Part shown: in pieces, positions 43,371 to 53,933 of the stretch
How positions within the stretch are numbered: position 1 is the stretch's first letter
Layout: every line of letters begins with the position of its first letter
Assembly (NCBI GenBank): GCA_905221605.1
Contig: CAJNDS010002121.1
Coordinates: forward strand, 72,501-136,500
Origin: Symbiodinium natans
Lineage: Eukaryota; Sar; Dinophyceae; Suessiales; Symbiodiniaceae
Length of the DNA stretch: 64,000 bases
Direction: 5' to 3'
Notes under the pieces: generated by a model
The model's input: only the letters and a program-made list of their open reading frames with translations
The model's database searches: none
What the model was told of the DNA's origin: nothing
Translations under genes and position numbers: made by a program

Positions 43371-44136
43371 GTTTAGGGTTTAGGGTTTAGGGTTTAGGGT
43401 TTAGGGTTTAGGGTTTAGGGTTTAGGGTTTAGGGTTTAGGGTTTAGGGTTTAGGGTTTAGGGGTTACCTGACAAGTGTGCGACGGTTGGGAATCAAGGCC
43501 CCCGCGCCCCTCGAATTTCAATGTTGCTTGCGCACAGGGGGGTAATTAATTATGCAGGATTTCGGTCAGCCACGCACATGCCCTTTCGAAGCATTGTCAG
43601 GAGAGCAATGTTGAGACTCAGGGTTTGCAAGGCCTGACTGGCAGAAAAATAGCGATTGCAGGATGTTCCTTCCATCAACAGACAGTATATGGCGCAGAAG
43701 CTGTGAAGGTTGGGATCAGAGAAACCCAAGGAACATACCCGAATTTATACTGAGGATCCTTAGCAGGGACTAGGGTTTGGAAGATCTGGGAGAGTATCCG
43801 CGAGAGCTTCGATGGCTGCTATGGCTCGATCGTGGAGGGCCGTCTAACACCTTTCTTCCCAGCCCACCGTCTAAGGTGGCCTTCTAAACTTATGACATGT
43901 AGGGTTTAGGGTTTAGGGTTTAGCCCCACAAAGTACAAACCCTAAAGCCCCTTTTAAGCTCCGACACCGAGCCTTTTGCACCAGGTTTGGCACGACCCTG
44001 AATTCTCAACCCTAAACCCCAAACCCTAAACCCCAAACCCTCAACCCTAAACCCTCAACCCTAAACCCTCAACCCTACACCCTCAACCCTAAACCCTAAA
44101 CCCTAAACCCTCAACCCTAAACCCTAAACCCACCAG
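43371..44136 (+). other. Telomeric arrays and unique DNA
   Basis: A TTTAGGG array lies at 43371-43460. 43465-43900 is unique with no convincing open frame. Degenerate CCCTAAA/CCCTCAA repeats fill 44005-44130. Confidence 0.55.
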
Positions 44137-44211
44137 GCTCGGCACGCCGGGAGTGCTGGTCGGAACCGACGTGTCCCACTTCAACGCAGCTGTGAGCGCT
44201 TGCCAGGAGGG
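44137..44211 (+). CDS. PPR-like exon
   Basis: G then LGTPGVLVGTDVSHFNAAVS and ACQEG. HFNAAVSACQEG is an almost perfect PPR helix A. The acceptor is ACCAG|G. A GC donor is likely at 44212. Confidence 0.78.
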
Positions 44212-44381
44212 GCGTCCTGGTCGAGGATTTCACTCTAACCCCGTTTGGAAGGGTTTTGGGGTTTTGGGTTTGGGTTTGGGGGTTAGGGCTTTTCAGGGCT
44301 TTTGGGTCTTTAAGGCTGTTTAGGGTTTAGGGCTCAACCTACACTAGCGGTAATATTACCCGCAAGTGCATCTGTTTTTTG

Positions 44382-45015
44382 CCCTAAACCCTAAACCCTA
44401 AACCCTAAACCCTAAACCCTAAACCCTAAACCCTAAACCCTAAACCCTAAACCCTAAACCTTGTTGGACCTGAAGTGGCTCAGGTCCTGCTGGATCCTAC
44501 CTCTGGCTGCCCTGGACCAGCTGCGTCACGTTGCCTGTCTTCAACAACACTAAACCCTAAACCCTAAACTTGGCCCTAAACCCTAAAACCCTAAACCCCA
44601 AACCCTAAACCCTAAAACCCTACACCCCAAACCCTAAACTTGAAGAATTCGCCTGCATCCTCAGGCGCTCAACGGAGGGACCAGGGACTTAATCCCTAAG
44701 CCCTGAGCCCTAGATACTTCAATCCCTAAACCCTAACCCTATTGCTGGGGCTGGTTTGGAATCAATCTTACAGTTCTACGGCGGGGGCTCCTCACTAGCG
44801 GGGTCAGGGTGCAGGATTTTAACCCTAAAAGCCCTAAACCCTATGTAAATGATCGGGTGCTCAAGCGTGTTCATGGCGGGTAGGTACCTAGAGAACCTTA
44901 GGGAAGCTCAGGGAGCCCTGGGGAGAATTATGAAAATATGCCCCCTTGAACCCCCCTCCCTTAAGGACCCTATAAATATAAACCCCATGAATAGCTGGGC
45001 TTGCATCGTTTTGAG
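44382..45015 (+). other. Telomeric arrays and spacer
   Basis: A CCCTAAA array lies at 44382-44458. 44463-44550 is open in two frames without a clear family match. Degenerate repeats lie at 44555-44640. The rest is unique. Confidence 0.5.
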
Positions 45016-45085
45016 GCCTCTCTGAAGGCAGACACGCTGACGCTCAACTCTGTCCTGACCTGCTGCGCCGCGTGGCGACATCAGG
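45016..45085 (+). CDS. PPR-like exon
   Basis: Reads ASLKADTLTLNSVLTCCAAW, then RHQ. L-K-A-D-x-x-T-x-N-S-V-L-x-x-C-x-x-x-x-x-x-x-W is a classic PPR unit start. The acceptor is TTGAG|G. Confidence 0.74.
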
Positions 45086-45501
45086 GTTTACGGTTGGGGG
45101 GTTGGCCCTAAACCCTAAACTGGGTCTTTTCGGCGCGCAGGTTTCTCCGGGGGTTGTTGGCTTTGCTCGCCGGAGTTGTTCGGAGTTAAAGCCATGGGGG
45201 TTGAGGTGGGTTCTCATCCTTAAACCCTAAACCCTAAACAAAACACCCTAGACTCTAGACCCTGGACCCTAGACCCTAATCCGAAACCCTATACCCTAAA
45301 CCCGAAACCCTAAACCCTAACCCTTACCCCTAAACCCTAATCCCTAAACCCTGAACCCTACAGTAACCCTAAACCCTTAACCCTTAGCCCTTATAAGTGT
45401 TGGAACCGGGTTTCATCTCAGAGTTGACTTGCTTTGTGTCTCCCTTTCCACCTCTTCCTGGTGTTTAGGGTTTAGGGTTCAGGGTTTAGGGTTCAGGGTT
45501 T

Positions 45502-46033
45502 TTTTACGGCTGCCAAGCGCATCCCAAACTCTTTGCAAGCGATTTAAACAGTTCTGTATGGCGATGTAAACGATGCTGTATGGCGCGTAGGCGCAGTCTC
45601 CAGATGCTGTGCAAAGGTGGTTTTTTCTAGATGTTGTTAAAGGCCTAGAAGATCTTTTCTTTCCCAGGGGCTGCTTAAGCACTGTAGTCGCATGAGCCTC
45701 CGTCTCTAACCAATACCTTTGTGGATTTCCCCTCCTAACCCCTTTAGTGAACCTAATTCTATCCTCCATCCCGGTGAGAAGACAACGTGTCTTAGGGGGT
45801 TGTTCGGCGGTGTAACCAAGAGTGGAGCAAGTTGCCTGAGTTGTTGCTGGAGGAGTAACTGCGAGGGCAGGGTTGGTTTCCCTGCTAGTCTCCAAACCCG
45901 AGCGTTAGTAATTCGAGAGTAATATGACGCGCGTATCCCCATACTTCTGCGCAGAAATCTGTGGATAAAAGCATCGATGGTCTTAAAGTGTTTGAGCTCC
46001 AGAGGAAGGACATTTAAACCATACAATAACGAG
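45502..46033 (-). pseudogene. LINE (non-LTR) retrotransposon reverse transcriptase C-terminal fragment
   Basis: On the - strand the frame reads LLYGLNVLPLELKHFKTIDA, then FIHRFLRRSMGIR and RITNARVWRLAGKPTL. This is the L-L-Y-G-x-E ... F-x-R-x-x-L-R-x-I-x-G-I pattern after the thumb of LINE reverse transcriptases. A frameshift near 45745 moves the continuation (GVRRGNPQRYWLETEAHA, the R-R-G-x-P-x-x-x-W tail) to another frame. The catalytic palm (Y/F-x-D-D) is missing. The piece is bounded by TTTAGGG-type arrays on both sides (to 45502 and from 46034), and the breakpoint on the 5' side is directly at the array. Confidence 0.68.
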
Positions 46034-46670
46034 AGTTTAGGGTTCAGGGTTTAGGGTTTAGGGTTTAATTAGGGTTTAGGGTTTAGGGTTCAGGCTTTAG
46101 GGTTTAGGGTTTAGGGTTTAGGATTTAGGGTTTTTGGACCACAGCTCCGGTGCCACCTTGAGCTCATGTGTTCTGTGATTGTTTAAACTCAGGCTTTCGG
46201 GGCCTTGAATCGAATCAATTCCGTCATCTGAGCTCGAAAGCCTAGGCCCCAAACCCCAAACCCTAAGCCCTAAACCCCAAACCCTTTTAGGGTTTAGGGT
46301 TCAGGGTTCAGGGTTTAGGGTTTAGGGTTTAGGGTCCCTAAGCCCTAAACCCCAAACCCTAAACCCTAAGCCCTACACCCTAAACCCTCAGCTCCACTTG
46401 CATCATGCTCATGCAGCAGAATCACAAAGCCTTTGACCCGAGATGCCCACCTGCGGAACCAGCATTTCTTTTAGGTTACCAGAGACGCTTGTGAAGGTTA
46501 ACAGGGTTCAATTTCAGAGTTTATCGGGTTCATACTAGGGCTTGTTAGGTTTAAAGGGTTTATAGCATGTTATAACTCAGGGTTTGGTAGGGTTTGCATG
46601 TTATAAGGTTTATTGTGTTACAACAAGAAGGCGTTGGTTCTTCAGCTGAACCCTAAAGACGGAAGCCAAG

Positions 46671-46736
46671 CCTAACGCCATCGCCCAGGAGAAGTCAAAA
46701 CGCTGGGAGGAAGGCTTTGAGGTTCTGCATCAGTTC
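46671..46736 (+). CDS. PPR-like exon
   Basis: Reads PNAIAQEKSKRWEEGFEVLH and QF. N-A-I-x-x-x-x-K-x-K-R-W-E-E-G-F-E-V-L is a clear PPR unit. The frame stays open for ADLQRQTS. The 5' edge is uncertain (CCAAG|C). Confidence 0.65.
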
Positions 46737-47390
46737 GCGGACCTTCAGCGACAAACGAGTTTCCGATCAGGAACTTGCCCTAAACGCTAAACCCTAAACC
46801 CTAAACCCAAAACCCTAAACTCTAAATACCCTAAATACCCTAAACCCTAAACCATCTAGCAGGGAGCTTCACAAGGGACCTGTACACAAACATATTTGAA
46901 AAGGGATTTATAGCCTCCAACCCAAACCCTAAACCCTAAACCCTAAACCCTAAACCCTAAACCCTAATAGGAAACCGCGTTCTTGGGTTTCAGGTTCGGC
47001 TCAGGGTCTCAGACTTGGAGTGTCGTGCGCCTTGCGCAAGACGACTGGCCTTCTGAGTAGGGTAATTCTCCCCTAAACCCTTCAACCCTAAACCCTAAAC
47101 CCTAAACCCTGAACCCTTAAAACCCCAAGCCCTATAAACCCTTAACCCTTAACACCCAAACCCTGTAAACCCTTAAACCCCAAGCTCTTAAACCCCACAC
47201 CCTCTCAACCCTTAACCCTTAACCCTTGAACCCCCAAACCCTATGAACCCTGAAACCCCAAACCCGAAAAGCCTCTAACCCTCTAACCTTCTAACCCTCT
47301 AACCCTGTAACTCTCTAACCCTCTAACCCTACACCCTTAACCCTAAACCCCCCTCCCCTCCAAAAAAAGAAAACACAAAACTCACCCAAG

Positions 47391-47465
47391 GATTTTCGAC
47401 TTACCATCGAGAGCATCACGCTCACGGCGTCTGTGGCCGCCATGGTTTCGGGCTCCTTCTGGCAG
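47391..47465 (+). CDS. PPR-like exon
   Basis: Reads DFRLTIESITLTASVAAMVS, then GSFWQ. I-T-L-T-A-S-V-A-A-x-x-x-x-x-F-W-Q-A-A-L (continuing past the exon) matches PPR. The acceptor is CCAAG|G and the donor GC after CAG. Confidence 0.65.
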
Positions 47466-48160
47466 GCGGCTTTAGGGTTTAGGGTTTAGGGTTTAGGGTT
47501 GGTTGCGTTGAGGGGTTCGGGCTTTTGCGTGTTTGGGAGGGGGCTAAGGGGGTTTTAGGGGGGGTTTAGGGGGGGCTTGGTAGGTCTGGGGGGTTTAGGG
47601 GGTTTGGAGGGTTTAGGGGGTTTTAGGGGTGTTTAGGGTATTTACGGTTTTTTTGCGGGCTTTCGGTACTCAGGGTGGAACAGGGCGTTTAGGGTTTACA
47701 GTGGTTAGACAGGAGCGTCCGTCTTTAAGCAGCTTCCTCCCGGACAACCCTGGGGGCGGGGAGGTTGGGGAACCTGTTCTGCCTGTTCTTACAAGCCCGG
47801 CCTGACACCCCTCCGCCCCTCCGACATGTGAATGGACCCGCTTCCCAAGCCGGCAGCTATTCCTACAAACCCCGAAACGCTAAACCCTAATGACCATTAG
47901 GGAATCCCTAAACCCCTCAACCCGAAACTCTTGAACCTCCCTGGTTCAAAACATGAGGGTCTAGGGTGACTCTTCGAATAAAGTGCGGAGTTACATGACT
48001 TGACCGCCAACTTCCCCGCGACGGAAGCGGCTGAGCGGTTCGTCCGTTCGCTGCAAGCCGAGTGAGTTCGTGGACAGATCAGTCCGGCTGGCCACTCCAG
48101 GACTCGTCCACGTCTCTTTACGCTCCCTAGAGGTCCGCTGGAGTCCAGTCGCTGCCCTTC
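47466..48160 (+). other. Telomere-like repeats and spacer
   Basis: Degenerate TTTAGGG/GGGGTTTA repeats fill 47468-47700. 48002-48059 is open (TANFPATEAAERFVRSLQA) and ends at a GTGAGT donor, so it may be an exon of an unknown gene. Confidence 0.45.
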
Positions 48161-48409
48161 ATGGACTCCTCGCTGCTGCGGCTGCGCGCCCGAGACGCCC
48201 ACGCCTTGGCCACTTTGGAGAGCCCTGCCAAAAAGCGTCGGCTTGCCCACGCTCCCAAATCAAAGGTCAACTGGAGCTCCTTCCAGCACGGACTGGATTC
48301 AGCGTTTGCTTACTTGGATGCGATCTCCGACGCCTTTGCGCTCTCCAAGCACCAGCAGTGCGAGCCCAGAGTCTGTATTTCCCCTCCTGCACCGCGCCGC
48401 TCTCGACCA
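48161..48409 (+). CDS. First exon of an unrecognised protein
   Basis: An ATG-started frame of 83 codons runs to a consensus GTGAGT donor at 48410, whose intron begins at once with telomeric units. The N-terminus is rich in Arg, Ala and Leu and has a basic cluster ESPAKKRRLAHAPKSK that could be a nuclear signal, then WSSFQHGLDSAFAYLDAISD and a Pro/Arg tail. Possible following exons are 48479-48522 (EAWSPRVPGHLAP) and 48730-48790 (EAAVTGVDHGLVARSAANG). The family is not recognised. The antisense frame (117 codons) has no better claim. Confidence 0.45.
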
Positions 48410-48969
48410 GTGAGTTTAGGGTTTAGTGTCTTAGGTTTTAGCCCTAAACCCTAAACCTTAAACCCTACACCGGCAGAGGAAGCTTGGTCTCCAAGGGTTC
48501 CAGGACACCTTGCGCCTAGCAGGTTCTTCTTGCGGTTTAGGGTTTAGGGTTCAGGGTTTATGGTTTAGGGTTTAGGGTTCAGGGTTTGGGGTTTAGGGTT
48601 TAGGGTTTAGGGAGCCCGGAGAGAAGAAGAAAGTGGCCACACCTTCCAAAAGTCTCTCTAGAACCCCAAACCCGGAACCCTGAACCCCCAAAAAACCCCA
48701 AACCCGAAACCCTAAAACCCGGTACCAGATCGAAGCAGCGGTGACAGGCGTCGACCATGGCCTTGTTGCTCGGAGTGCAGCGAATGGCTTTTCGGGGTTG
48801 GGGTTAGCCCTAAACCCCAAACCCTTAACCCGAAACCCTAAACCCTAAACCCTTCGGGAGATAGGGCTGGCCCCCCTCTGAAGCCCTAGGCCCTCAACCA
48901 TATATGGGTGTTGATCAAAGGGTCCTTGTAAACGATTTATATATAAAACATACATTTCAAGGATGGATA

Positions 48970-49335
48970 AGTGTCCGCGAAAGATCCGCGAAGAGGGTGT
49001 GCGAAAGTAAGTTTTTTGTTGCGAAAGTTTTGATGCAAGGCGCCTGTTTGCTATGCATCCGCGGCATATGGCTCTCTCTCGATTCTCACGCTCAGCTGGC
49101 GGAAAGCATGCGTCGGACCACACTACACGCAGCGAAGGTCTAGGATTTGTTTAGTGTATATGCGGTTTGAGGATTTGGGGTTTAGGAAATCCGTTTGCGA
49201 AAGCCTAAAATTTTGCGAAAGACTGGCGCAAGCTCCGCGAAAGCCCCGCGAAAGTTTAACGTATCCCATGAAGGGCCCAGACCACGGGGGATTGGGCGCT
49301 AAAGCTCCACGAAAGGAAATTTAAGTTTGGCGAAA
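48970..49335 (+). repeat. Cluster of GCGAAAG motifs
   Basis: GCGAAAG or a one-base variant occurs about ten times at irregular spacing (for example 48978, 49007, 49020, 49198, 49214, 49234, 49246), often as CCGCGAAAG. It is not a simple tandem array. Confidence 0.65.
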
Positions 49336-50194
49336 AACACGTTTCCGGACCAAGTAGTTTTGATGAACTGACATATGGGGTGGGAGGGGGTTGTTCTGAA
49401 CGTCCTAAGCACTAAGCCCTAAACCCTACACCCTAAACCCTAAACCCTAAACCCTAAGCCCTAAGCCCTAAGCCCTAAACCCTAAACCCTAAGCGGGGTC
49501 GGGATGGGATGTGGGGATGATCAGGGTAGCCGCAAGCACTAAATCCGAGACGCCAAGCCCACAAACCCCAAGCCCCAGCCCACCAAACCCTACTTGAAGA
49601 TTCATGGGTGTTTATAAGTAGGGTTTCGAGTGAGGTGGCCTATATTATAACCTCAGTTAAAGCCCTAAACCCTACACCCTAAATCCCAAGCCGAAACCAT
49701 AAACCCTAATCCCTAAACCCTGAACCCTTAACCCTTAACCCTAAGCCCTGCCTCGAGGTACCCACTCGCAGTTGCGCCAGAAACGCCACAGAAGGACTCC
49801 CCCCAACGGTCTAGGGTTTCGGGTTTAGGGTTTACTAGGTCCTGGCTATTGCTACGCATGAAAACATGGCTGGTGTGGCGTGAAGGGGTCTCCAAGTTCA
49901 AGCTATGTGGTGACACGAACGCTCACCTCACCTCGTGGCCATCATCCCGCATCATGCTGCGTCTTGCAAGTTGGTCGGCAGAGTTGCGTTGCGGAGGATG
50001 CTTCAGCACTCGTAGGTCTTTCGCATGGCGCGAACCAGGCTACCACTGCGAATGCGCTATCCGCGGAGAGCCTTTAGGGTTTAGGGTTTAGGGTTCAGGG
50101 TCTAGGTAGCAACTGAAGGTTCAGGGTGTAGGGTTCTAAATGCGAAGCCCTAAACCCTCAACCCTAGCTGTAAACCCTAAGCCCTAAACCCTGG

Positions 50195-50306
50195 CCCTAA
50201 ACCCTAAACCCTAAACCCTAAACCCTAAACCCTAAACCCTAAACCCTAAACCCTAAACCCTAAACCCTAAACCCTAAACCCTAAACCCTAAACCCTAAAC
50301 CCTAAA
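50195..50306 (+). repeat. Long CCCTAAA array
   Basis: About 16 perfect CCCTAAA units. Confidence 0.95.
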
Positions 50307-51867
50307 GCCGAAGCCCTAAACCCAAACCCTAAATCCTCAGGCAAGGCTAGGGGATCCTCTGCAAGGTCCTTTCTCGGAATCGAGACCTCCAGCATTGAGG
50401 CACAGCCAAGCACACTTTGCCTGGATCCTCGGGCTGTGATGTGGGTTTAGGGGCACAACCCTAAACCCTAGCCCTAAACCCTGAACTCTAGCCCTTAACC
50501 CTAAACCCTAGCCCTAAACCCTGAACCCTAAGCCCCTAAGCCTCTAAACCCCTCAACTCCTCAACCCTAAAGCCTTAGCGTGCTGAGATTTTTTTGTTTT
50601 TTGGTTGGGGCTTTTGGGGTAAGGATGTAGGAGGGAGGGCATCCCTAAGAATCTTCAACCCTATAAGCCTTCATGCCTTCACCCTAAACAGGCCCCTAAA
50701 CCCTAGACCCTAAACCCTAGCCCTAAACCCTAGCCCTAAACCCTAAACCCTAAAACTTAAACCCTTCAATCCCAAGCCTGAAGAGGTTCTCAAGGGATGA
50801 ATCCTTTCCCCCCTTTTATTTAACCCCCCCCCCCTTATTATACAAAAACGCTTTCCGGAAATCCTGCCGAAGCCGACCCCGCCTGTTAAACCCTATCTCG
50901 AATTATTGGGGGGGGGGGGGGGGGGGGGGCGGGGCTCCCAACCCTCAAGCGAGGTGAGTGAGTGAGTGAGCGTGTGTGTGTGAGTGGCTGCAAAGCCTCT
51001 GTCTGAGCCTTGCTGCGCTGCCTGAGTGGAGCTCCCTCTCTACGCTCTCAGGGCTGAGTCATTGCTTAAAGCCTCCAAAGCCGGAAGCCTACACCCTAAA
51101 CCCTTTGGACCTCAAACATGACATTTGCATGAAAAAAAACCTCCCCCTAATAATGAAAACACGTTTCGAGTTTCTATTGGCCGGGGGGGGGGGAGGTGGG
51201 GGTGGCCTCCCCGTTTAAGAAAAGGGGAAGGGATTAGACTAGCTAGCACCCCTAAGGTTGTACCCCTCCCCTTAATTAATGTGGCTCTTATACTCTAGAA
51301 AAAATTAAAGAGGGTCCCCAAAGCCCAAGGGTACAACCTTGAGTGTCCAAGGTATCACCCCTAGAGGTTCAGGGTGTAGGGTTAAGGGGTTCAAGGCGCG
51401 GGGCTTTCAGGGTTTATAGGGCTTAAAGGGGTTTTATAGGGCATTATCTTTTTTTAGAATGTATAGGGTTCATTATGGCATTATGGGTTTTATGAGATGG
51501 TAGAGCGTTTATCGGGCTTTGTGGGGTTACGTGGCTGACAGGGCTTATGGGGTTTTATTCGGTTTAATGGGGCTGGGATTCACAGGGGTTCGTATGGGGG
51601 TTCATTTCTAGGGTCTATAGAGTTTAAAACCCTTCAGCCCCTAGCCGTACGTAGACCGGTTGACCCCGAATGCGTGTAAAACCTTCAACCCGGACCTCAA
51701 GCAGTTCGAGTCAGGAGAGAAAACGAGAACAACCCCACACCAAACCTTCCGTAGAGCCCTAAATCCTAAACCTGAAACGCTACACCCTAAAATCCAAAAA
51801 ACCTAAAATCCCGGCGCCTGGAAGCCCTCAACCCTAAACCCGAAAAGCCTAAAGTAGCTTTTTCCAG

Positions 51868-51930
51868 AGCCGTCTCTCGCCAAAGGAAGTGGCGACTGTT
51901 GCGTGCGAGTCACGACGACAATTTGGGCAG
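51868..51930 (+). CDS. PPR-like exon
   Basis: Reads SRLSPKEVATVACESRRQFG plus Q. V-A-T-V-A-C-E-x-x-R-Q-F-G-Q-A-V (continuing) fits PPR moderately. The acceptor is TTCCAG|A and the donor GC after CAG. Confidence 0.45.
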
Positions 51931-53875
51931 GCTGTGCAACCTTGGCGCGCAAAAGGGGGTTTGGAGTTTAGACTTTAGGGTTACAAGGTTTGTAGTTTAT
52001 GGACTTTGGGTTCGGGGTTTCAGGTTTGGAGTTTGGGTTTAAGGCTCATTATGATGCCGTGCCTAGATCGGCTAGGTGAGGGTGCAGGGTAGAACTTGTT
52101 TCGTCACTCACTTTGATGCCTACAAATGTGCGATGTCCCTCTTGTTTTGGGGAAACTGTAAACCTTAACCCCTAAACCCGAAACCCGAATCCCGAAACCC
52201 AGCCCCGTCCTCTGGGCGTAGCTGATAAACCCGGCCGTCCTCCCTAAACTCAAACACCCAGAGACCCGAAAACCCTGAACTGAAAGCCTCTGTCATAGGA
52301 GGACCTCCAAAAAGGCCTATTCGAGGGTAGATCTAAAGGTCCTTCTGGGAAACTATCTAGGACCCAGAGGAGGGCATTGTTCCCTTTTTTAGGGTTTAGG
52401 TTCCCTTTTAAGTCCCTTTTCAGCCAAAAAGGGCAACTCTTTTTCTTCCTAGGTTACTGCGGGGGTCCAGTGATTTAGGGTTCCTGTTGGTTTGTAAGGG
52501 AAGTATAGGGTAATCTTTGAGAACAGGTATTTGATCAACTCCCACTTAGGCACGTCGAATTTTAGGGTCTGGGCCTTAGGGGTTCAGGGGTTACGGTTTC
52601 GGGTTTTGGGTTTTGGGTTTCCCATTGTTTCGGGCCCGCAAGCCCCATCAGCTTTTGGCAACATGAAGTGGCCAAAGCCAAAGTTTAAGTCTTAGGTTTA
52701 GGGTTTAGGGTTCAGGGTTTAGGGTTTGGAGTTTAGGGTTTAGGGTTTAGGGTTTTCAAAGGGAGATGCTGAGTTAGGTGCCCTGTAACATGTCTATTAA
52801 GAAGCACAAGTTTTGCTCCTACTTGGGGGTCAAGCCATTGACCCGGTCCTCCTCAAACCCCAATAAACCCCAGGAAACCCTAAACCCTAAACCTAAACGC
52901 TAAACCCTAAACCCTAAACCCCAAACCCGAAACCCTAAACCCGAACCCCTAAACCGAAGCCCCGACCGTTGGCCTGCAAGAACCCGAGGTATCTCCTCGA
53001 GGTCTCGCAACAAACAGCCTGCAGTGGGCTGCAAGCCAAAAACACTTGGTAGCCCAGAGGTACCATTTTCCCTCTTTTGGTTCCCTTAGGGTTTAGGGTT
53101 TAGGGTTTAGGGTTTAGGGTTTAGGGTTTATAAGGTTTAGGGGTTAGGGTTCCCTTATAAAGTAACCAACCCAAAACAGGGTACCCTTGTTGTAATATGG
53201 TCGCTGGGCTACCAAGGAAACGCGCGTGTGATCTGAAGGGTTTTGCTAGACCTGCATTTGGGCATTTCTTGTTTTCACATGGGCGTGGCCCAAAACAGGG
53301 TACCCATCAAACACGCCCCCCCCCCCCCCCCCCCCCCCCAAAAAAAAATAGATAAATAAAAAATCCTCATTACAGGAACCACCCACGTAGGTCATGACAA
53401 GCCCCCGCAGGAATGGGAGACGTAAATGTTCCTAACCCTAAGCCATAAGCCCTAAACCCTAAACCCCACACCCAAAACCCTGGCCGTAACGCCAAACCCC
53501 TAAACCCGAAACCCAAAACCCTAGACCCTCAACCCCACAACCTGCGCTGCCTACTTAACCACTGAACACTTGGCCACCCCACCGCCCTCCAACCTCAGGA
53601 CCTGAGGGTTTAGGGTTCAGGGTCTAGGGTTTAGGGTTTAGGGTTCAGCGTTTAAAATTATGGTTAGGGTTTAGGGTTCAGGGTTTAGGGTTCGGGTTTA
53701 GGGTTTAGGGTTTAGGGTTCAGCGTTCAAAATTAGGTTTAGGGTTTAGGGTTCAGGGTTTAGGGTTTAGAGTTTAGGGTTTAGGGTTCAGCGTTTAAACT
53801 TAGGTTTAGGGTTTAGGGTTTAGGGTTTAGGTTTTTAGGGCTTAGGGTTTAGGGTTTAGGGTTTCTAGGGTTTAG
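51931..53875 (+). other. End of intron K-L: degraded elements and telomeric arrays
   Basis: 51950-52700 is unique or degenerate with no gene. TTTAGGG arrays lie at 52698-52755 and 53088-53150, and degenerate blocks at 53605-53875 contain three copies of TTCAGCGTTTAAAATTA-like sequence. 53310-53350 is a C26A8-type homopolymer junction. The element at 53045-53217 is listed separately. Confidence 0.5.
53045..53217. mobile_element. TTGGTAGCCC element split by a TTTAGGG array
   Basis: CTTGGTAGCCCAGAGGTACC at the left and GTAATATGGTCGCTGGGCTA...CCAAGG at the right match the 14873-14998 copy. A 65 bp TTTAGGG array sits between GGTTCCCTTA and a second GGTTCCCTTA. The intact copy also has two GGTTCC words here, so this is replacement or insertion at that spot, not proven target duplication. 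Confidence 0.7.
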
Positions 53876-53933
53876 GGCGAGTGCCGGAGGAGCGACCCGA
53901 CTTCCACCTGCTGCTGAAGATGGACGAGTCCAA
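53876..53933 (+). CDS. Cyclase exon L (linker)
   Basis: Two bases complete Gly from exon K, then RVPEERPDFHLLLKMDES plus AA. PDFHLLLKMDESK is the conserved linker after the first catalytic domain. The acceptor is TTTAG|GG, formed by the last telomeric unit itself. The donor is GC (GCCGGG). Confidence 0.8.

Larger units (their letters stand above)
48410..51867 (+). other. Telomeric arrays, GCGAAAG cluster, open blocks
   Basis: Telomeric repeats lie at 48537-48612, 49415-49490 and 50195-50306 (long CCCTAAA array). 48970-49335 carries repeated GCGAAAG. 49849-50080 and 50335-50445 are open on the + strand without a family match. A poly-G run lies at 50909-50930. 50953-50985 is a GTGA/GTGT microsatellite. 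51180-51205 is G-rich. 51380-51620 has TTATAGGG/TTTATGGGG-like degenerate repeats. Confidence 0.45.
14154..51930 (+). other. Series of PPR-like exons (one or more genes) on the + strand
   Basis: More than twenty short exons between telomeric arrays encode variants of the dinoflagellate PPR consensus (roughly Y-N-A-x-I-S-A-C-x-x-x-x-x-W-x-x-A-L-x-L-L-x-x-M-x-x-x-G). Examples are HFNAAVSACQEG at 44.2 kb, AYNTVTAS...RTQRWQQ at 36.7 kb and QWALALGVLQRMRRQG at 18.9 kb. PPR proteins bind single-stranded RNA and usually act in organelle RNA processing. No start or stop codon could be assigned, and the number of genes is unknown. A complete RCC1-like gene (28664-30969) interrupts the series. Exon edges below are my best AG/GT or AG/GC choices. 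Confidence 0.7.

Noticed and set aside
53088-53150. Proof of a 10 bp target-site duplication (GGTTCCCTTA) around a telomeric array
   Set aside because: The intact related element at 14873 also has two GGTTCC words at this position, so the duplication may predate the array.
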